Assembly: GCA_021776235.1 (NCBI GenBank)
Contig: JAJFGG010000159.1
Coordinates: forward strand, 1 to 45,826
Direction: 5' to 3'
Source: Alphaproteobacteria bacterium
GTDB lineage: Bacteria > Pseudomonadota > Alphaproteobacteria > GCA-2731375
Length of the DNA: 45,826 nt
The notes beneath the pieces are model-generated. The model was not told the DNA's origin. It worked only from the letters and a program-made list of their open reading frames with translations, and did no database searches. This document shows positions 7,717 through 16,997 of the stretch, in pieces (position 1 is the stretch's first letter; each line of letters starts with the position of its first letter). The translations under genes were made by a program, and so were the position numbers.

Positions 7717-9075
7717 ATGCACATCAGGCTGATCATATTTGCTTTCGGTTTGTTTCTGTTCTCTACACTTTCCCACGCCCAACAGAAGGGCGTCTTTTTC
7801 TTGCTCGATCTGCAAGGGCCCGTTGGTCCGGCGGCGAGCGACTACATACACAGGGGCGTTGATAAGGCATGGGATCAGCGCGCTAAATTCGTAATACTGC
7901 GCATCGACACGCCCGGTGGGCTCGACACTTCGATGCGAGAAATCATTAAGGATCTTCTACAAGCCCCCCTTCCCGTTGTGAGTTTTGTGGCGCCCAGCGG
8001 TGCCCGCGCGGCCAGTGCTGGCACCTATATCATGTATGCAGGCCATGTAGCCGCCATGGCGCCCGGGACAAACCTGGGAGCCGCCACGCCGGTGCAGATC
8101 GGCGGTGGAATACCCATGCCAAAGGGTCCCGGCAAAAATGATGATGATGGGACGGAGACGGAAGCAAGCGGGGAACAACGCGTCCCGGCCATGGCGGAGA
8201 AAGCTGTAAACGATGCCGTCGCCTATATTCGCAGCCTTGCCCAGATGCGCGGACGCAACGCCGACTGGGCCGAAAAGGCGGTGCGTGAGGCCGCAAGTCT
8301 GTCCGCCGAGGAAGCATTGAAGGCAGGCGTGATCGACCTGATCGCTGATGATATCGACGACCTTCTAGCCAAGCTTGACGGACGCGAGGTCGTGGTTCTG
8401 GGGCAGCCCCATCGCCTGCAGACGTCCGGCCTCAAATTACAGGCCATGGAGCCTGACTGGCGAACCCGTCTGCTTGGCATCATCACCAACCCAAATATCG
8501 CCTACGTGCTGATGCTGATTGGCATCTACGGGCTGATCCTGGAATTCTACAGCCCTGGCGTTCTGGTGCCCGGCGTGGTCGGCGCCATCTGTCTGCTTTT
8601 GGCGCTGTATTCCTTCCAGTTGCTCCCTATCAACTATGCCGGCTTCGCCCTCATTCTGCTCGGCCTTGCGCTGATGGTTGCGGAGGCCTTTGCGCCCAGC
8701 TTCGGCGTACTGGGCATTGGCGGTGTGACCGCGTTTGTCGCCGGCTCGATCATGTTGCTGGAAACCGACGTCCCGGGATATGGCATTTCCTGGCTTTTGA
8801 TCGGGTCGATTGCCGTGGTGGGGGCCGGCTTCTTCATTATCGTGCTGACGATGCTGGTGCGCTCCCGCCGCCGCCCGGTGGTAAGCGGGCCCGAGGAAAT
8901 GATCGGCAGCAGCGGACAGGTGATCGACTGGGACGGCCATGCCGGCACGGTCCGTGTTCACGGCGAAGTCTGGAGTGCACGGGCGTCCAGGGCGCTTGCC
9001 GCCGGGCGCCGGGTGCGCGTCGAAAAGATCGATGGCTTGACGCTGATCGTACAACCCCAATCGAATCGGAGTTAG
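7717..9075 (+). CDS. nfeD: NfeD family membrane serine protease (ClpP-class)
   Basis: 452 residues from the ATG at 7717, chosen because it gives a signal peptide (MHIRLIIFAFGLFLFSTLSHA, cleavage before QQKG) and follows a purine-rich AAAGG. Residues about 20-230 form a ClpP/SppA-like protease domain: RIDTPGGLDTSM, then VAPSGARAASAGTYIMYAG, which holds the likely catalytic Ser, and later Lys in the AEKAV segment. Four or so transmembrane helices span about 265-385, and a soluble OB-like NfeD C-terminal domain runs from about 385 to 452. It is 3 bases from the slipin gene. Family members cleave slipin/stomatin C-termini and act in membrane quality control. Confidence 0.9.
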   Translation: MHIRLIIFAFGLFLFSTLSHAQQKGVFFLLDLQGPVGPAASDYIHRGVDKAWDQRAKFVILRIDTPGGLDTSMREIIKDLLQAPLPVVSFVAPSGARAASAGTYIMYAGHVAAMAPGTNLGAATPVQIGGGIPMPKGPGKNDDDGTETEASGEQRVPAMAEKAVNDAVAYIRSLAQMRGRNADWAEKAVREAASLSAEEALKAGVIDLIADDIDDLLAKLDGREVVVLGQPHRLQTSGLKLQAMEPDWRTRLLGIITNPNIAYVLMLIGIYGLILEFYSPGVLVPGVVGAICLLLALYSFQLLPINYAGFALILLGLALMVAEAFAPSFGVLGIGGVTAFVAGSIMLLETDVPGYGISWLLIGSIAVVGAGFFIIVLTMLVRSRRRPVVSGPEEMIGSSGQVIDWDGHAGTVRVHGEVWSARASRALAAGRRVRVEKIDGLTLIVQPQSNRS

Positions 9076-9078
9076 CTC

Positions 9079-9846
9079 ATGTCTTGGATAGTTAGCGAAG
9101 CGTGGATCGCCGTCGTCCTGATACCGGTCTTCATCCTGTTGTACTCCCTGAAGATCTTGCGGGAATATGAAAGAGGCGTCGTTTTCCTGCTGGGGCGCTT
9201 CTGGAGGGTCAAAGGTCCTGGTCTGATCATTATCATCCCCATAATTCAGCAGATGGTCAGGGTGGACCTGCGGACCCGCGTGCTGGATGTGCCGGAGCAG
9301 GACGTGATCTCACGGGACAATGTCTCCGTAAAGGTGAATGCAGTGGTTTACTTTCGCGTTGTCGATGCTCAGAAAGCCGTCATTCAGGTAGAAGACTTTC
9401 TTGTCGCCACCAGTCAACTTGCACAAACGACCCTACGCTCCGTATTGGGACAGCACGAGCTGGATGAAATGCTGGCAGCACGGGAAAGGCTGAACTCGGA
9501 TATCCAACGCATACTGGACGAGCAGACCGACGCCTGGGGCATCAAGGTTTCAAATGTTGAACTCAAGCATGTCGACCTTGATGAAAGCATGATCCGCGCG
9601 ATAGCCAAACAGGCGGAAGCGGAACGCTCACGCCGCGCCAAAGTCATCGACGCGGAAGGCGAGGTTCAGGCAGCCGGCAAGTTTCTCGAAGCCGGGCAGA
9701 TACTGGCCGAGACTCCCCAGGCCATGCAGCTGCGTTATCTGACCACCCTGCACACGATTGGCGTGGAAAACAACTCAACCATTGTGTTTCCGTTCCCGAT
9801 CGAGCTGATGCGGATTTTTTCGGGCCAGGACAAAAACCAGGCCTGA
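9079..9846 (+). CDS. Slipin (SPFH/Band 7, stomatin-like) protein
   Basis: 255 residues. One N-terminal transmembrane segment (about 8-25) is followed by an SPFH domain opening [14 protein letters not shown] and including [20 protein letters not shown], the stomatin signature. A coiled-coil with many Ala/Glu repeats ([19 protein letters not shown]) spans about 175-215, and the end [13 protein letters not shown] is the conserved slipin tail that NfeD proteases recognise. It should form membrane microdomain rings. Immediately downstream of nfeD, the classical pairing, so co-translation is likely. Confidence 0.92.
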   Translation: MSWIVSEAWIAVVLIPVFILLYSLKILREYERGVVFLLGRFWRVKGPGLIIIIPIIQQMVRVDLRTRVLDVPEQDVISRDNVSVKVNAVVYFRVVDAQKAVIQVEDFLVATSQLAQTTLRSVLGQHELDEMLAARERLNSDIQRILDEQTDAWGIKVSNVELKHVDLDESMIRAIAKQAEAERSRRAKVIDAEGEVQAAGKFLEAGQILAETPQAMQLRYLTTLHTIGVENNSTIVFPFPIELMRIFSGQDKNQA

Positions 9847-9971
9847 CAGGCGGCACAGCAAGGAGGAGAGGAAGTCATGCCGGAGGAGAACACGTGGTGA
9901 AGTTGGAAGCACGACAAAGCAAGGCAGTTGCAGAGACTATCGGATTAATTTTTGCAGAACGGGAGATCATC

Positions 9972-10397
9972 ATGAAGTCGATCAAAACACTCATGCTCGC
10001 AGGGACCTTTTTGGCATTGGGTTCAGGAACAGCTTTTGCCGAAGAACTGAATATTGGCGAACGGGAATACCAGTCGCGCTGCGCCGTCTGCCACGGCAAG
10101 ACAGGAACCGGCGACGGCCCGATGGCAATTTATCTGGCGCCCAAGCTGCCCAATCTACGTGCGCTTTCAAGCAACAACGGCGGGGTATTTCCTTTTGACC
10201 GGGTCTATCGGGTGATTGATGGCAGAGAAGAAGTAAAGGCACATGGTTCAAAAGGCATGCGGGTCTGGGGAAACGAATACAATGATGAAGCGGTTGAATA
10301 CTATTCGTTTTACCTGAGTTTGCGCGACGCCAAATCCTATGTCCGCGGACGTATTCTCGCGCTCGTGACCTACGTTTTTGACCTTCAGGACAAATGA
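9972..10397 (+). CDS. Periplasmic c-type cytochrome
   Basis: 141 residues from the ATG at 9972, chosen for its signal peptide (MKSIKTLMLAGTFLALGSGTAFA, cleavage before EE) and the GGGAG site ahead of it; an in-frame GTG at 9894 would add 26 residues and spoil the signal. One haem site CAVCH (Cys37, Cys40, His41), followed by GKTGTGDGPMA, the class I cytochrome pattern, with Met96 the likely axial ligand. It follows the slipin gene by 125 bases and is the last gene before a terminator, so it may belong to the same transcript. The redox partner is unknown. Confidence 0.85.
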   Translation: MKSIKTLMLAGTFLALGSGTAFAEELNIGEREYQSRCAVCHGKTGTGDGPMAIYLAPKLPNLRALSSNNGGVFPFDRVYRVIDGREEVKAHGSKGMRVWGNEYNDEAVEYYSFYLSLRDAKSYVRGRILALVTYVFDLQDK

Positions 10398-10404
10398 CAT
10401 ATTG

Positions 10405-10447
10405 AGGCATGCCGGGCCTGTAAAGAACAGGCGCGGCATGCCTTTCT
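10405..10447 (+). terminator. Rho-independent-type terminator after cytochrome gene
   Basis: AGGCATGCCG (10405-10414) pairs with CGGCATGCCT (10434-10443), with an inner CCTG/CAGG helix, followed by only a short T-rich run. The stem is strong, the T tract weak. It may also serve the convergent GMC gene. Confidence 0.6.
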
Positions 10448-10544
10448 GACTCCGTTGGTTGCGCGCCAGAGCCTTGTTCATATTGCGAAAACGGTCACGT
10501 CCACGCTATTCTTGAGCCTAATAAGATGGTCATCGATATAAGGC

Positions 10545-12140
10545 CTACGCCGCACTCTCCAACACCATGGCCGAGGCTTTTTCGCCGATCATGATGGACG
10601 GTGCGTTGGTGTTGCCCGAGGTCAGCGTCGGCATGATCGAGGCGTCGGCAACGCGCAGGCCGGTCAGGCCATGCACGCGCAACTGGTCGTCGACCACAGC
10701 CATTGTGTCATCGCCCATCTTGCAGGTGCCGACCGGGTGATAGGTGGTCTCGGCGTTTTGCCGAACCCAGTCCAACAACTCGTCCTCCGCCTGCATGGTG
10801 GCGCCGGGGGCGGTTTCCCGACCGCCCAGAAAGGCCATGGCGGGTGCGTTCATAATCCGGCGAACGATATCCATGGCGGCCAGGGTAATCTGGCCATCAA
10901 GCTCGGCCGAGAGGAAATTAAAGCGAATGGCCGGCGGCGCCTTGGCATCGGCGGCCGCAATATGGATGGAGCCCTTGGATTCGGAACGCAGGGGATGGGT
11001 AATCATCGTCAGGCCCGATTTGTCGGCCAGTTTGTAGCCGTCCTTGACCAGGAACGGGATCATCGAGATACCCGCGTCCGGTGAGGTCAGGCCCGAACGG
11101 GTGCGCACATAGGCCCGGATCGGCGAGGCCGGCAGGCCCAGAAGGCCGACGCCCTTGACCGCATAGCGCAGCGCCTGCCAGACCATGCGGACGCCCCGCG
11201 CCTTGTCGTTATAGGTCAGACCGGGCGCCGCGACTTCCCACAGCATGCGCGGGGCATAGTGGTCGCGCAGGTTTTCGCCGACCCCGGGCAGCGCGTGCTG
11301 CACGGTGATGCCATGCTCGCCCAAATGTTCCGGCTGGCCGATGCCGGACAGCTCCAGCAATTGCGGCGAGTTGACGGCACCGGCGCTGACGATCACCTCG
11401 CGGCCCGCCCGGGCCTCGTTGCTGACGCCGCCCAGGCTGTAACGCACCCCGACGCAACGCGTCCCCTCGAAAACCAGGGCCTCGGTCAAGGCGCCGGTTT
11501 CGATCCGCAAATTGCTGCGCCCACGCGCCGGATCGAGATAGCAGTGGGCGGTGCTCATGCGCCGGCCCTTGCTGATGGTCGCCTGGGTCATGGAAATGCC
11601 ATCCTGGACGGCGCCGTTATAGTCCGGATTATGCTCGATCCCTACTTCCTTGGCGGCCGCTATCATGGCCTCGTACAGCGGGCCGTGTTCGTCCAGATCC
11701 GTCACCTTTAACGGCCCGTCGCGGCCGCGGAACTCGTCCTCGCCGCCGCCATAATTCTCCATTCCCTTGAAGAACGGCAACACGTCGCGATAGCTCCATC
11801 CGCGATTGCCCAACTGAGCCCAGGTATCGAAGTCCTGGGCCTGGCCACGGACGAAAACCATGCCGTTGATAGCGGACGAGCCACCCAGAAGCTTGCCCCG
11901 CGGGACCGGAATGTTGCGTTGTCCCGTGCTCTCCTCCGGCTCCGATTGATAAAGCCAGTTGGCGGCCGGGTTATCGATTAGCCTGGCGAAGCCGACGGGG
12001 ACGCGTGACCAGGGATGGCTGGGCCGCCCGGCTTCCAGCAACAGGACCCGATGCCTGCCCGAGGCGGTCAGGCGATTGGCCAGTACCGAGCCGGCAGAGC
12101 CGGCCCCCACAACGATGTAATCATAGGTCTGGTTTTCCAT
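10545..12140 (-). CDS. GMC family FAD-dependent oxidoreductase (choline dehydrogenase-like)
   Basis: 531 residues from the ATG at 12138-12140, which has GGGGAGG at good spacing and puts YDYIVVGAGSAGSVLANRL (FAD-binding Rossmann motif) at the N-terminus. Other GMC marks: GKLLGGSSAINGMVFVRG (about 83-100), the second signature VIVSAGAVNSPQLLELSG (about 250-267), and near the C-terminus TTYHPVGTCKMG with the catalytic His and TSGNTNAPSIMIGEKAS. Such enzymes oxidise an alcohol to an aldehyde. It diverges from the Rieske oxygenase gene by 143 bases, and the two probably share regulation in one catabolic pathway. Confidence 0.92.
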   Translation of the reverse strand: MENQTYDYIVVGAGSAGSVLANRLTASGRHRVLLLEAGRPSHPWSRVPVGFARLIDNPAANWLYQSEPEESTGQRNIPVPRGKLLGGSSAINGMVFVRGQAQDFDTWAQLGNRGWSYRDVLPFFKGMENYGGGEDEFRGRDGPLKVTDLDEHGPLYEAMIAAAKEVGIEHNPDYNGAVQDGISMTQATISKGRRMSTAHCYLDPARGRSNLRIETGALTEALVFEGTRCVGVRYSLGGVSNEARAGREVIVSAGAVNSPQLLELSGIGQPEHLGEHGITVQHALPGVGENLRDHYAPRMLWEVAAPGLTYNDKARGVRMVWQALRYAVKGVGLLGLPASPIRAYVRTRSGLTSPDAGISMIPFLVKDGYKLADKSGLTMITHPLRSESKGSIHIAAADAKAPPAIRFNFLSAELDGQITLAAMDIVRRIMNAPAMAFLGGRETAPGATMQAEDELLDWVRQNAETTYHPVGTCKMGDDTMAVVDDQLRVHGLTGLRVADASIMPTLTSGNTNAPSIMIGEKASAMVLESAA

Positions 12141-12283
12141 GGCAAATAGCCTCCCCTTTGGCCGCATGGTAGCGCAACCCTGGACCTTCTGCACAGGGTC
12201 AACCGATGCCATTAATAGCAAGCGCCGGGGGCGATAACTGCTAGACTTGGCATGGGGTATTCTTCTTTGACGGGACGGTCGCC

Positions 12284-13600
12284 ATGTTGAGCCAGGAGAA
12301 CAACGATCTTTTGACCCGGGCCGGACCGGCGACGGATGCCGGAAAAGTGCTGCGCCAATACTGGATACCCGCGGCTTTGTCCGAAGAAATCAATGGCGAG
12401 AGACCCATTGTGCCGGTGGATTTACTGGGCGAGAGGTTGCTGTTGTTTCGCAATGGCAGCGGCGATCTGGGCCTGATCGATCGCCACTGCGCCCATCGCG
12501 GCGTCGATCTATGGCGCGGGCGGTTGGAGGCCGATGGCCTGCGCTGCCCCTTTCATGGCTGGAAGTACGGCGTCGACGGCCGTTGTCTGGAACAACCAGG
12601 TGAACCGATGGGCTCCCGCGCCTTCGAAAAGGTCAGGACGACCGCCTACCCGGTGGTGGAGAAAAACGGCGTCGTCTTTGCCTTTCTGGGAGAAAACCAG
12701 GCGCCGCCGTTACCCAATTTCGATTGCTTTCGCGCCCCGGACAGCCACGTTTTCGCCTTCAAGGGGTTATGGAACTGCAACTGGCTGCAAGCCCTGGAAG
12801 TGGGCATAGACCCGGTGCACGCATCGTTCCTGCATCGTTTTCTGCAGGACGAAGATCCCAGCGCGCAGTATGGCCGGCAGTTCCGCGATACCGCCGCCAA
12901 TACCGATATTCCCATCACCCAGGTGTTGCGTGAATATCCCCGGCCCGACATTGCGGCGGAGGAAACCGACTTCGGTCTTCGGATTACCGCCCTGCGGCAT
13001 ATGGCCGGCGGCCTGACCCACGTGCGCATCACCAATCAGGTCTTTCCCTGCGCCGTGACGATCCCCATGTCCAGCACCATGAACATCACCCAATGGCATG
13101 TGCCCATCGATGATACGCGGTGTTACTGGTACGCCATGTTCACCAGCTTTGCCGAACCGGTGGACAAGAAAACCATGCGGGCGCAGCGGCTGGCGGAACA
13201 TATGCTGCCCGACTACGCGCCAACGCGCAATGCCGGCAACGATTACGGCTTTGACCGGTTGGAGCAGGAAACCCTGACCTATACGGGCATGGGAATGGAC
13301 ATCAACGTCCACGACCAATGGGCCTGCGAATCCCAGGGATCGATCCGGGACCGAAGCAAGGAGCAATTGGCAAGCTCCGACAAGGCGATTACCGCGCACC
13401 GGCGCATGCTGATCAACGCAATCAGGAAGGTCCAGGGCGGCGAGATGGATCTGAGCCGCTTTCTGTCGGAACAACCGGCGGAGAGATTGCTTGGGCCGGT
13501 TGCCATTGATGCCATTGGGGCAACGGGTAATCATGCCGGAATCTGGCGCGATATGGACGCCGAACGGCGGTCGGCCTGCCCCTGGGATGCCTCTCTATAG
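12284..13600 (+). CDS. Rieske non-haem iron aromatic-ring/demethylating oxygenase, alpha subunit
   Basis: 438 residues. The Rieske [2Fe-2S] site is C69-A-H71-R-G and C88-P-F-H91-G-W. The mononuclear iron site follows in LEVGIDPVHASFLHR, with Asp176 bridging and His179/His184 as ligands. The layout resembles the phthalate 4,5-dioxygenase and Rieske O-demethylase branch (N-terminal Rieske domain, long catalytic domain). These enzymes need a reductase, and none is encoded nearby. Downstream by 26 bases is a glutamine-synthetase-like gene, suggesting that the substrate is an amine or amide compound. Substrate cannot be told from sequence. Confidence 0.9.
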   Translation: MLSQENNDLLTRAGPATDAGKVLRQYWIPAALSEEINGERPIVPVDLLGERLLLFRNGSGDLGLIDRHCAHRGVDLWRGRLEADGLRCPFHGWKYGVDGRCLEQPGEPMGSRAFEKVRTTAYPVVEKNGVVFAFLGENQAPPLPNFDCFRAPDSHVFAFKGLWNCNWLQALEVGIDPVHASFLHRFLQDEDPSAQYGRQFRDTAANTDIPITQVLREYPRPDIAAEETDFGLRITALRHMAGGLTHVRITNQVFPCAVTIPMSSTMNITQWHVPIDDTRCYWYAMFTSFAEPVDKKTMRAQRLAEHMLPDYAPTRNAGNDYGFDRLEQETLTYTGMGMDINVHDQWACESQGSIRDRSKEQLASSDKAITAHRRMLINAIRKVQGGEMDLSRFLSEQPAERLLGPVAIDAIGATGNHAGIWRDMDAERRSACPWDASL

Positions 13601-13626
13601 GCGCCGCGGCGGGGGATAGGGAAAAA

Positions 13627-15063
13627 ATGACGAGCTTTGTGCAACGGCATGGCCTGCGGGGGCAGGCTGAGCAGGACGCGGCGACGGATTTGCTGAGGCG
13701 GGTCGAGGCGGCCGGGATTGAAGTGGTCCGCATTTCTTTTGTGGATCAGCATGGTGTCCTGCGCGGCAAGACCCTGATGGCCGATAGATTGAAAGCCGCC
13801 CTGGAAGACGGCGTGGCCATGACCTCGACGCTGTTGCTGAAAGACACCTCGCACAGAACGGTTTACCCGGTTTGGCAAGAGGATATCGGCTTTGGCCGGG
13901 GCCAATTGACCGGCGCCGGCGATGTCCTGATGGTTCCCGACCCAGCCACCTTCCGCGTCCTGCCATGGTCGCCCAGGAACGGCTGGCTGTTGGCCGATCT
14001 ATACCTTCCCAATGGCGAGTCGGCGCCGGTCTGTTCCCGCACCAGACTGCGGGATGCCCTGGGCCGCCTGCACGCCAGGGGATTTGAAATCGTCACCGGC
14101 CTGGAGATCGAGTTCCACGTCTTCCGCGTTACCGATCCAAAGCTGGCCCTGGAAGATGCCGGCCAACCGGGCGCACCGCCGGAAACCGCCTTGATGGCCC
14201 AGGGCTACCAGTATCTGTCCGAGCAGCGCTACGACGAACTGGAAGCGGTCTTCGATCTGCTGCGGCAAAACTGCGTCGGCCTGGGTCTGCCCCTGGCCTC
14301 CCTGGAAATCGAATTCGGGCCGAGCCAGATTGAAGTGACCTTCAATCCGGCCAGCGGCATGGCCCATGCCGATAACATGGTGCTGTTCCGCTCCATGGTG
14401 AAACAGGTCTGCCGGCGCCAGGGCTGGCACGCCACCTTTATGTGCCGGCCCCGGTTCGACGATGCCATGGCCAGCGGCTGGCACCTGCACCAATCCCTGA
14501 TCAGCAAAGACAGCGGCAGGAATCTGTTCATGCCGGCGCCGGAAGAGCCTATTTCCAGGCTGGGCCAGCAGTGGATCGCCGGTATTCTCGAGCACGCAGG
14601 GGAAAGTTGTCTGTTCTCCACGCCGACGGTCAATGGCTACAAACGTTATCGCCCCTTTGCGCTGGCCCCCGACCGCATCCAGTGGGGCCGCGACAACAAG
14701 GGCGCCATGGTCCGCGTCTTGGCGGCCGAAGGGTATCAGGACAGCCGCATTGAAAACAGAATTGGCGAGCCGGCCGCCAATCCCTATCTCTATTTCACCT
14801 CGCAAATTCTGTCCGGTCTGGACGGCATCGAACGGGATCTGGCGCCGCCGCCGCCCGTGGAACGCCCTTATGAGAACGACGCCGCCGCTTTGCCCAAAAA
14901 CCTGATGGAGGCAATTGTCGCCCTGAAACAAAGCGCGTTCTACCGGGCCGAAATGGGCGATTCCTTTGTCGACTATCTCACCCGGATCAAAACGGCGGAA
15001 TGGGAGCGTTATATGGCCGTGGTGTCCGAGTGGGAAGAACGGGAGTATTTCTCGCTCTTTTAG
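13627..15063 (+). CDS. Glutamine synthetase family ligase (gamma-glutamyl-amine type)
   Basis: 478 residues. The N-terminal beta-grasp part carries VVRISFVDQHGVLRGKTL, and the catalytic domain holds TGLEIEFHVF (first metal Glu), LASLEIEFGPSQIEVTF, SGWHLHQSL (ATP/Glu-binding His) and NGYKRYRPFALAPDRIQWGRDNKG (ammonia-site region), then the RIENRIGEPAANPYLY metal Glu and Arg. It is longer than PuuA-type ligases and lacks the GlnA adenylylation loop, so a role in ATP-dependent gamma-glutamylation of an amine is more likely than ammonia assimilation. GGGGGATAGGG precedes the ATG. Probably in one transcript with the Rieske gene. Confidence 0.88.
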   Translation: MTSFVQRHGLRGQAEQDAATDLLRRVEAAGIEVVRISFVDQHGVLRGKTLMADRLKAALEDGVAMTSTLLLKDTSHRTVYPVWQEDIGFGRGQLTGAGDVLMVPDPATFRVLPWSPRNGWLLADLYLPNGESAPVCSRTRLRDALGRLHARGFEIVTGLEIEFHVFRVTDPKLALEDAGQPGAPPETALMAQGYQYLSEQRYDELEAVFDLLRQNCVGLGLPLASLEIEFGPSQIEVTFNPASGMAHADNMVLFRSMVKQVCRRQGWHATFMCRPRFDDAMASGWHLHQSLISKDSGRNLFMPAPEEPISRLGQQWIAGILEHAGESCLFSTPTVNGYKRYRPFALAPDRIQWGRDNKGAMVRVLAAEGYQDSRIENRIGEPAANPYLYFTSQILSGLDGIERDLAPPPPVERPYENDAAALPKNLMEAIVALKQSAFYRAEMGDSFVDYLTRIKTAEWERYMAVVSEWEEREYFSLF

Positions 15064-15136
15064 GCCGGACTCCAGGAAAAACAGGCGCTACGCCATTCCA
15101 GGATACGCTGCGCGACCTGGGTTCGGGCCAATTCGC

Positions 15137-16030
15137 CTAGGCCGCGACGACCGGGCCGTCGCCAATAATGGTGGCGCGATGCATGACCCGGCGCTGGGCC
15201 AGATCATACGGCGTGACCTGATGCATGGTACAGCGGTTGTCCCACATTACGACATCATCGGGGGACCAGCGATGGCGATAGATGAATTCATCACGGCCCG
15301 CCAGTTCGGCCAGTTGTGCTACCAGTGCCAGCCCCGCCTCGTCAGCCATGCCCTCGATGGCATCGTTGTAGATCGGGCTGATGAACAAGGATTTTCGGCC
15401 CGTCACCGGATGTTGGCGCACCATGGGCTGCCAGACCGCCGGCATGGCCTGACGCTCCGCCTCGGTCAGGGGCTTGATCGGGGCCAAGGTGGCTAGATGG
15501 GCGAAATCGTGCCGCGCCTTGCGGCCTTCGATCTGCTGGCGCAGGGCGGCCGGCAGAGCATCATGGACCCGGTACATATTGGTGAACCAGGTTTCGCCGC
15601 CCTCCCGGGTTACCTCTATGCCATGCAGGATCGAACCCATGGAGGGGATAGGCCGGTAGCTGGAATCCGTATGCCAGCGCTGGGCCAGGGAGATCTGCGC
15701 CACGGACGGGTCCCCCGCCGCCATCAGATTGCCGTCATCGTCCACGTTGGCGACGCGGAAGATCTCGGGCGCCGCACGGGATTTGATGATATCCTGGTGG
15801 TGCACTTCCAATTCGCCGAACTGGCGGGCAAAGGCAATCTGCTGCCCATCGCTCAAGGCCTGTTCTGGGAACACCAGCACCAGATAGTCCATCCACGCCT
15901 GATGCAAAGCCTGAAAAGTCCCGGGCGCCAGGGGCACGGCCAGATCAAGACCCGTCACCTCGGCGCCCAGGGCCGGGTGCAGGGGGCGGATGTTCAGCTT
16001 TGTTTCCATATTCTCGTCGGCGATGGACAT
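15137..16030 (-). CDS. TauD/TfdA-family 2-oxoglutarate dioxygenase
   Basis: 297 residues, opening with the family mark IRPLHPALGAEVTGLDL (about 14-30). The Fe(II) facial triad is visible: His120 and Asp122 in WHTDSSY, and distal His270 in TMHQ. Arg285, 15 residues after the distal His, fits the 2-oxoglutarate carboxylate ligand seen in TauD. Such enzymes hydroxylate a C-H bond next to a heteroatom, often releasing sulfite or an amine. GGAGG sits 9 bases before the ATG. It is convergent with the glutamine-synthetase-like gene and probably acts on a substrate of the same pathway. Confidence 0.9.
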   Translation of the reverse strand: MSIADENMETKLNIRPLHPALGAEVTGLDLAVPLAPGTFQALHQAWMDYLVLVFPEQALSDGQQIAFARQFGELEVHHQDIIKSRAAPEIFRVANVDDDGNLMAAGDPSVAQISLAQRWHTDSSYRPIPSMGSILHGIEVTREGGETWFTNMYRVHDALPAALRQQIEGRKARHDFAHLATLAPIKPLTEAERQAMPAVWQPMVRQHPVTGRKSLFISPIYNDAIEGMADEAGLALVAQLAELAGRDEFIYRHRWSPDDVVMWDNRCTMHQVTPYDLAQRRVMHRATIIGDGPVVAA

Positions 16031-16097
16031 CGGCGTCCGCCTCCTTCATTTTTTAATCCCTCAAGGGGTAAAGCCACTGCTGCCGGCCGTTCCAACA

Positions 16098-16520
16098 TTA
16101 CCGGGCGTAGGGAAAACATTTCTCACGTTCCAGATTCAGGCCGAAATTCCGTCCCAAGGCCTGAATGGCGTCGGCCTGATCGGCGTAGGGATCGCTATTC
16201 TTCACACCGACGATGACGATCTTGAATCCCTTGTCGTCGCCGCCTCCCGGGGGCAGCATGGCCGTGGCCAGGCCATCGCCGTCAGCATCGCGCAAGGTCA
16301 GAAACAACGGCATTTCCCGCTGTAAATGCGCCGCCAGACCGATATTCTGCTCAATGAAGACCGTCGACGTGGGTTTGTAGGTTGCCTTGGCCTTGGTCAT
16401 TTCACGGCGGAAATGTTTCTCGACCGCGTGCTGCATCAGATTGGATTCCTGCTCTGCCTCCACCTCGGTCTCAATGCGGAACCAGGTTTTTCCGCCCGGG
16501 GCATCACAAACGTATTTCAT
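16098..16520 (-). CDS. Conserved-looking hypothetical protein (140 aa)
   Basis: No family recognised. It is a soluble protein without signal peptide: a charged N-terminal half (WFRIETEVEAEQESNLMQHAVEKHFRR in outline) and a C-terminal half with DADGDGLATAMLPPG and KIVIVGVKNSDPYADQADAIQALG. It lies 67 bases upstream of the TauD-type gene on the same strand, so it may be co-transcribed. Codon use and length look like a real gene. Two cysteines (residue 5 and near the C-terminus, EKCFPYAR) are the only notable residues. Confidence 0.65.
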   Translation of the reverse strand: MKYVCDAPGGKTWFRIETEVEAEQESNLMQHAVEKHFRREMTKAKATYKPTSTVFIEQNIGLAAHLQREMPLFLTLRDADGDGLATAMLPPGGGDDKGFKIVIVGVKNSDPYADQADAIQALGRNFGLNLEREKCFPYAR

Positions 16521-16615
16521 GGCGCCATCCCCGTTGCCTGTTGGGTCATGCTAAAGTCTAGCCCAACCATCCAGTTCGCAATAGTAGATGCTCCAATGAA
16601 AATTAGGCCAGCGAA

Positions 16616-16966
16616 ATGAACCCAATCGATCTCGCCAAGAAACTGGCGACCTTTTCCGAACACTGGTCACCCAGGATTGTTTCCAAATTCAACGGTCATG
16701 ACGTGATGGTCGTAAAAGTGAAGGGGGAGTTTGTCTGGCACGCCCATGCGGAAACGGATGATTTTTTCATGGTGCTGGACGGCACTTTGAAGATTGAAAT
16801 GAGAGATGGAGATGTGATTTTGAATGCAGGCGATCTGTATGTTGTTCCCAAAGGTGTGGAACACCGTCCTGTTGCGGACGAAGAAGCACACGTACTTCTC
16901 ATCGAGCCGCATGGAACGCCCAATACCGGCGACGAGACCACGGCGGCGGCGAAGCTGGAAATCTAA
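16616..16966 (+). CDS. Cupin-domain protein
   Basis: 116 residues forming a single small cupin. The two cupin motifs are seen: WHAHAETDDFFMVLDGTLKIEM (about 42-63; G-x5-HxH-x4-E type with D in the last place) and GDLYVVPKGVEHRPVADEEAHVLLI (about 75-99). The metal would be held by His43/His45 and His86 or so. Role is unclear: cupins of this size act as isomerases, dioxygenases or regulatory binding proteins. It is 31 bases upstream of the DUF1028 gene on the same strand. Confidence 0.8.
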   Translation: MNPIDLAKKLATFSEHWSPRIVSKFNGHDVMVVKVKGEFVWHAHAETDDFFMVLDGTLKIEMRDGDVILNAGDLYVVPKGVEHRPVADEEAHVLLIEPHGTPNTGDETTAAAKLEI

Positions 16967-16997
16967 CAGCAGGTTCAATTGCAGACGAGAGGCCTCC

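Noticed and set aside
9877-9900. Seven-codon frame MPEENTW after AGGAGGAGAG, ahead of the cytochrome gene
   Set aside because: Good ribosome site, but no regulatory codons and no hairpin to act with; could be a spurious start.
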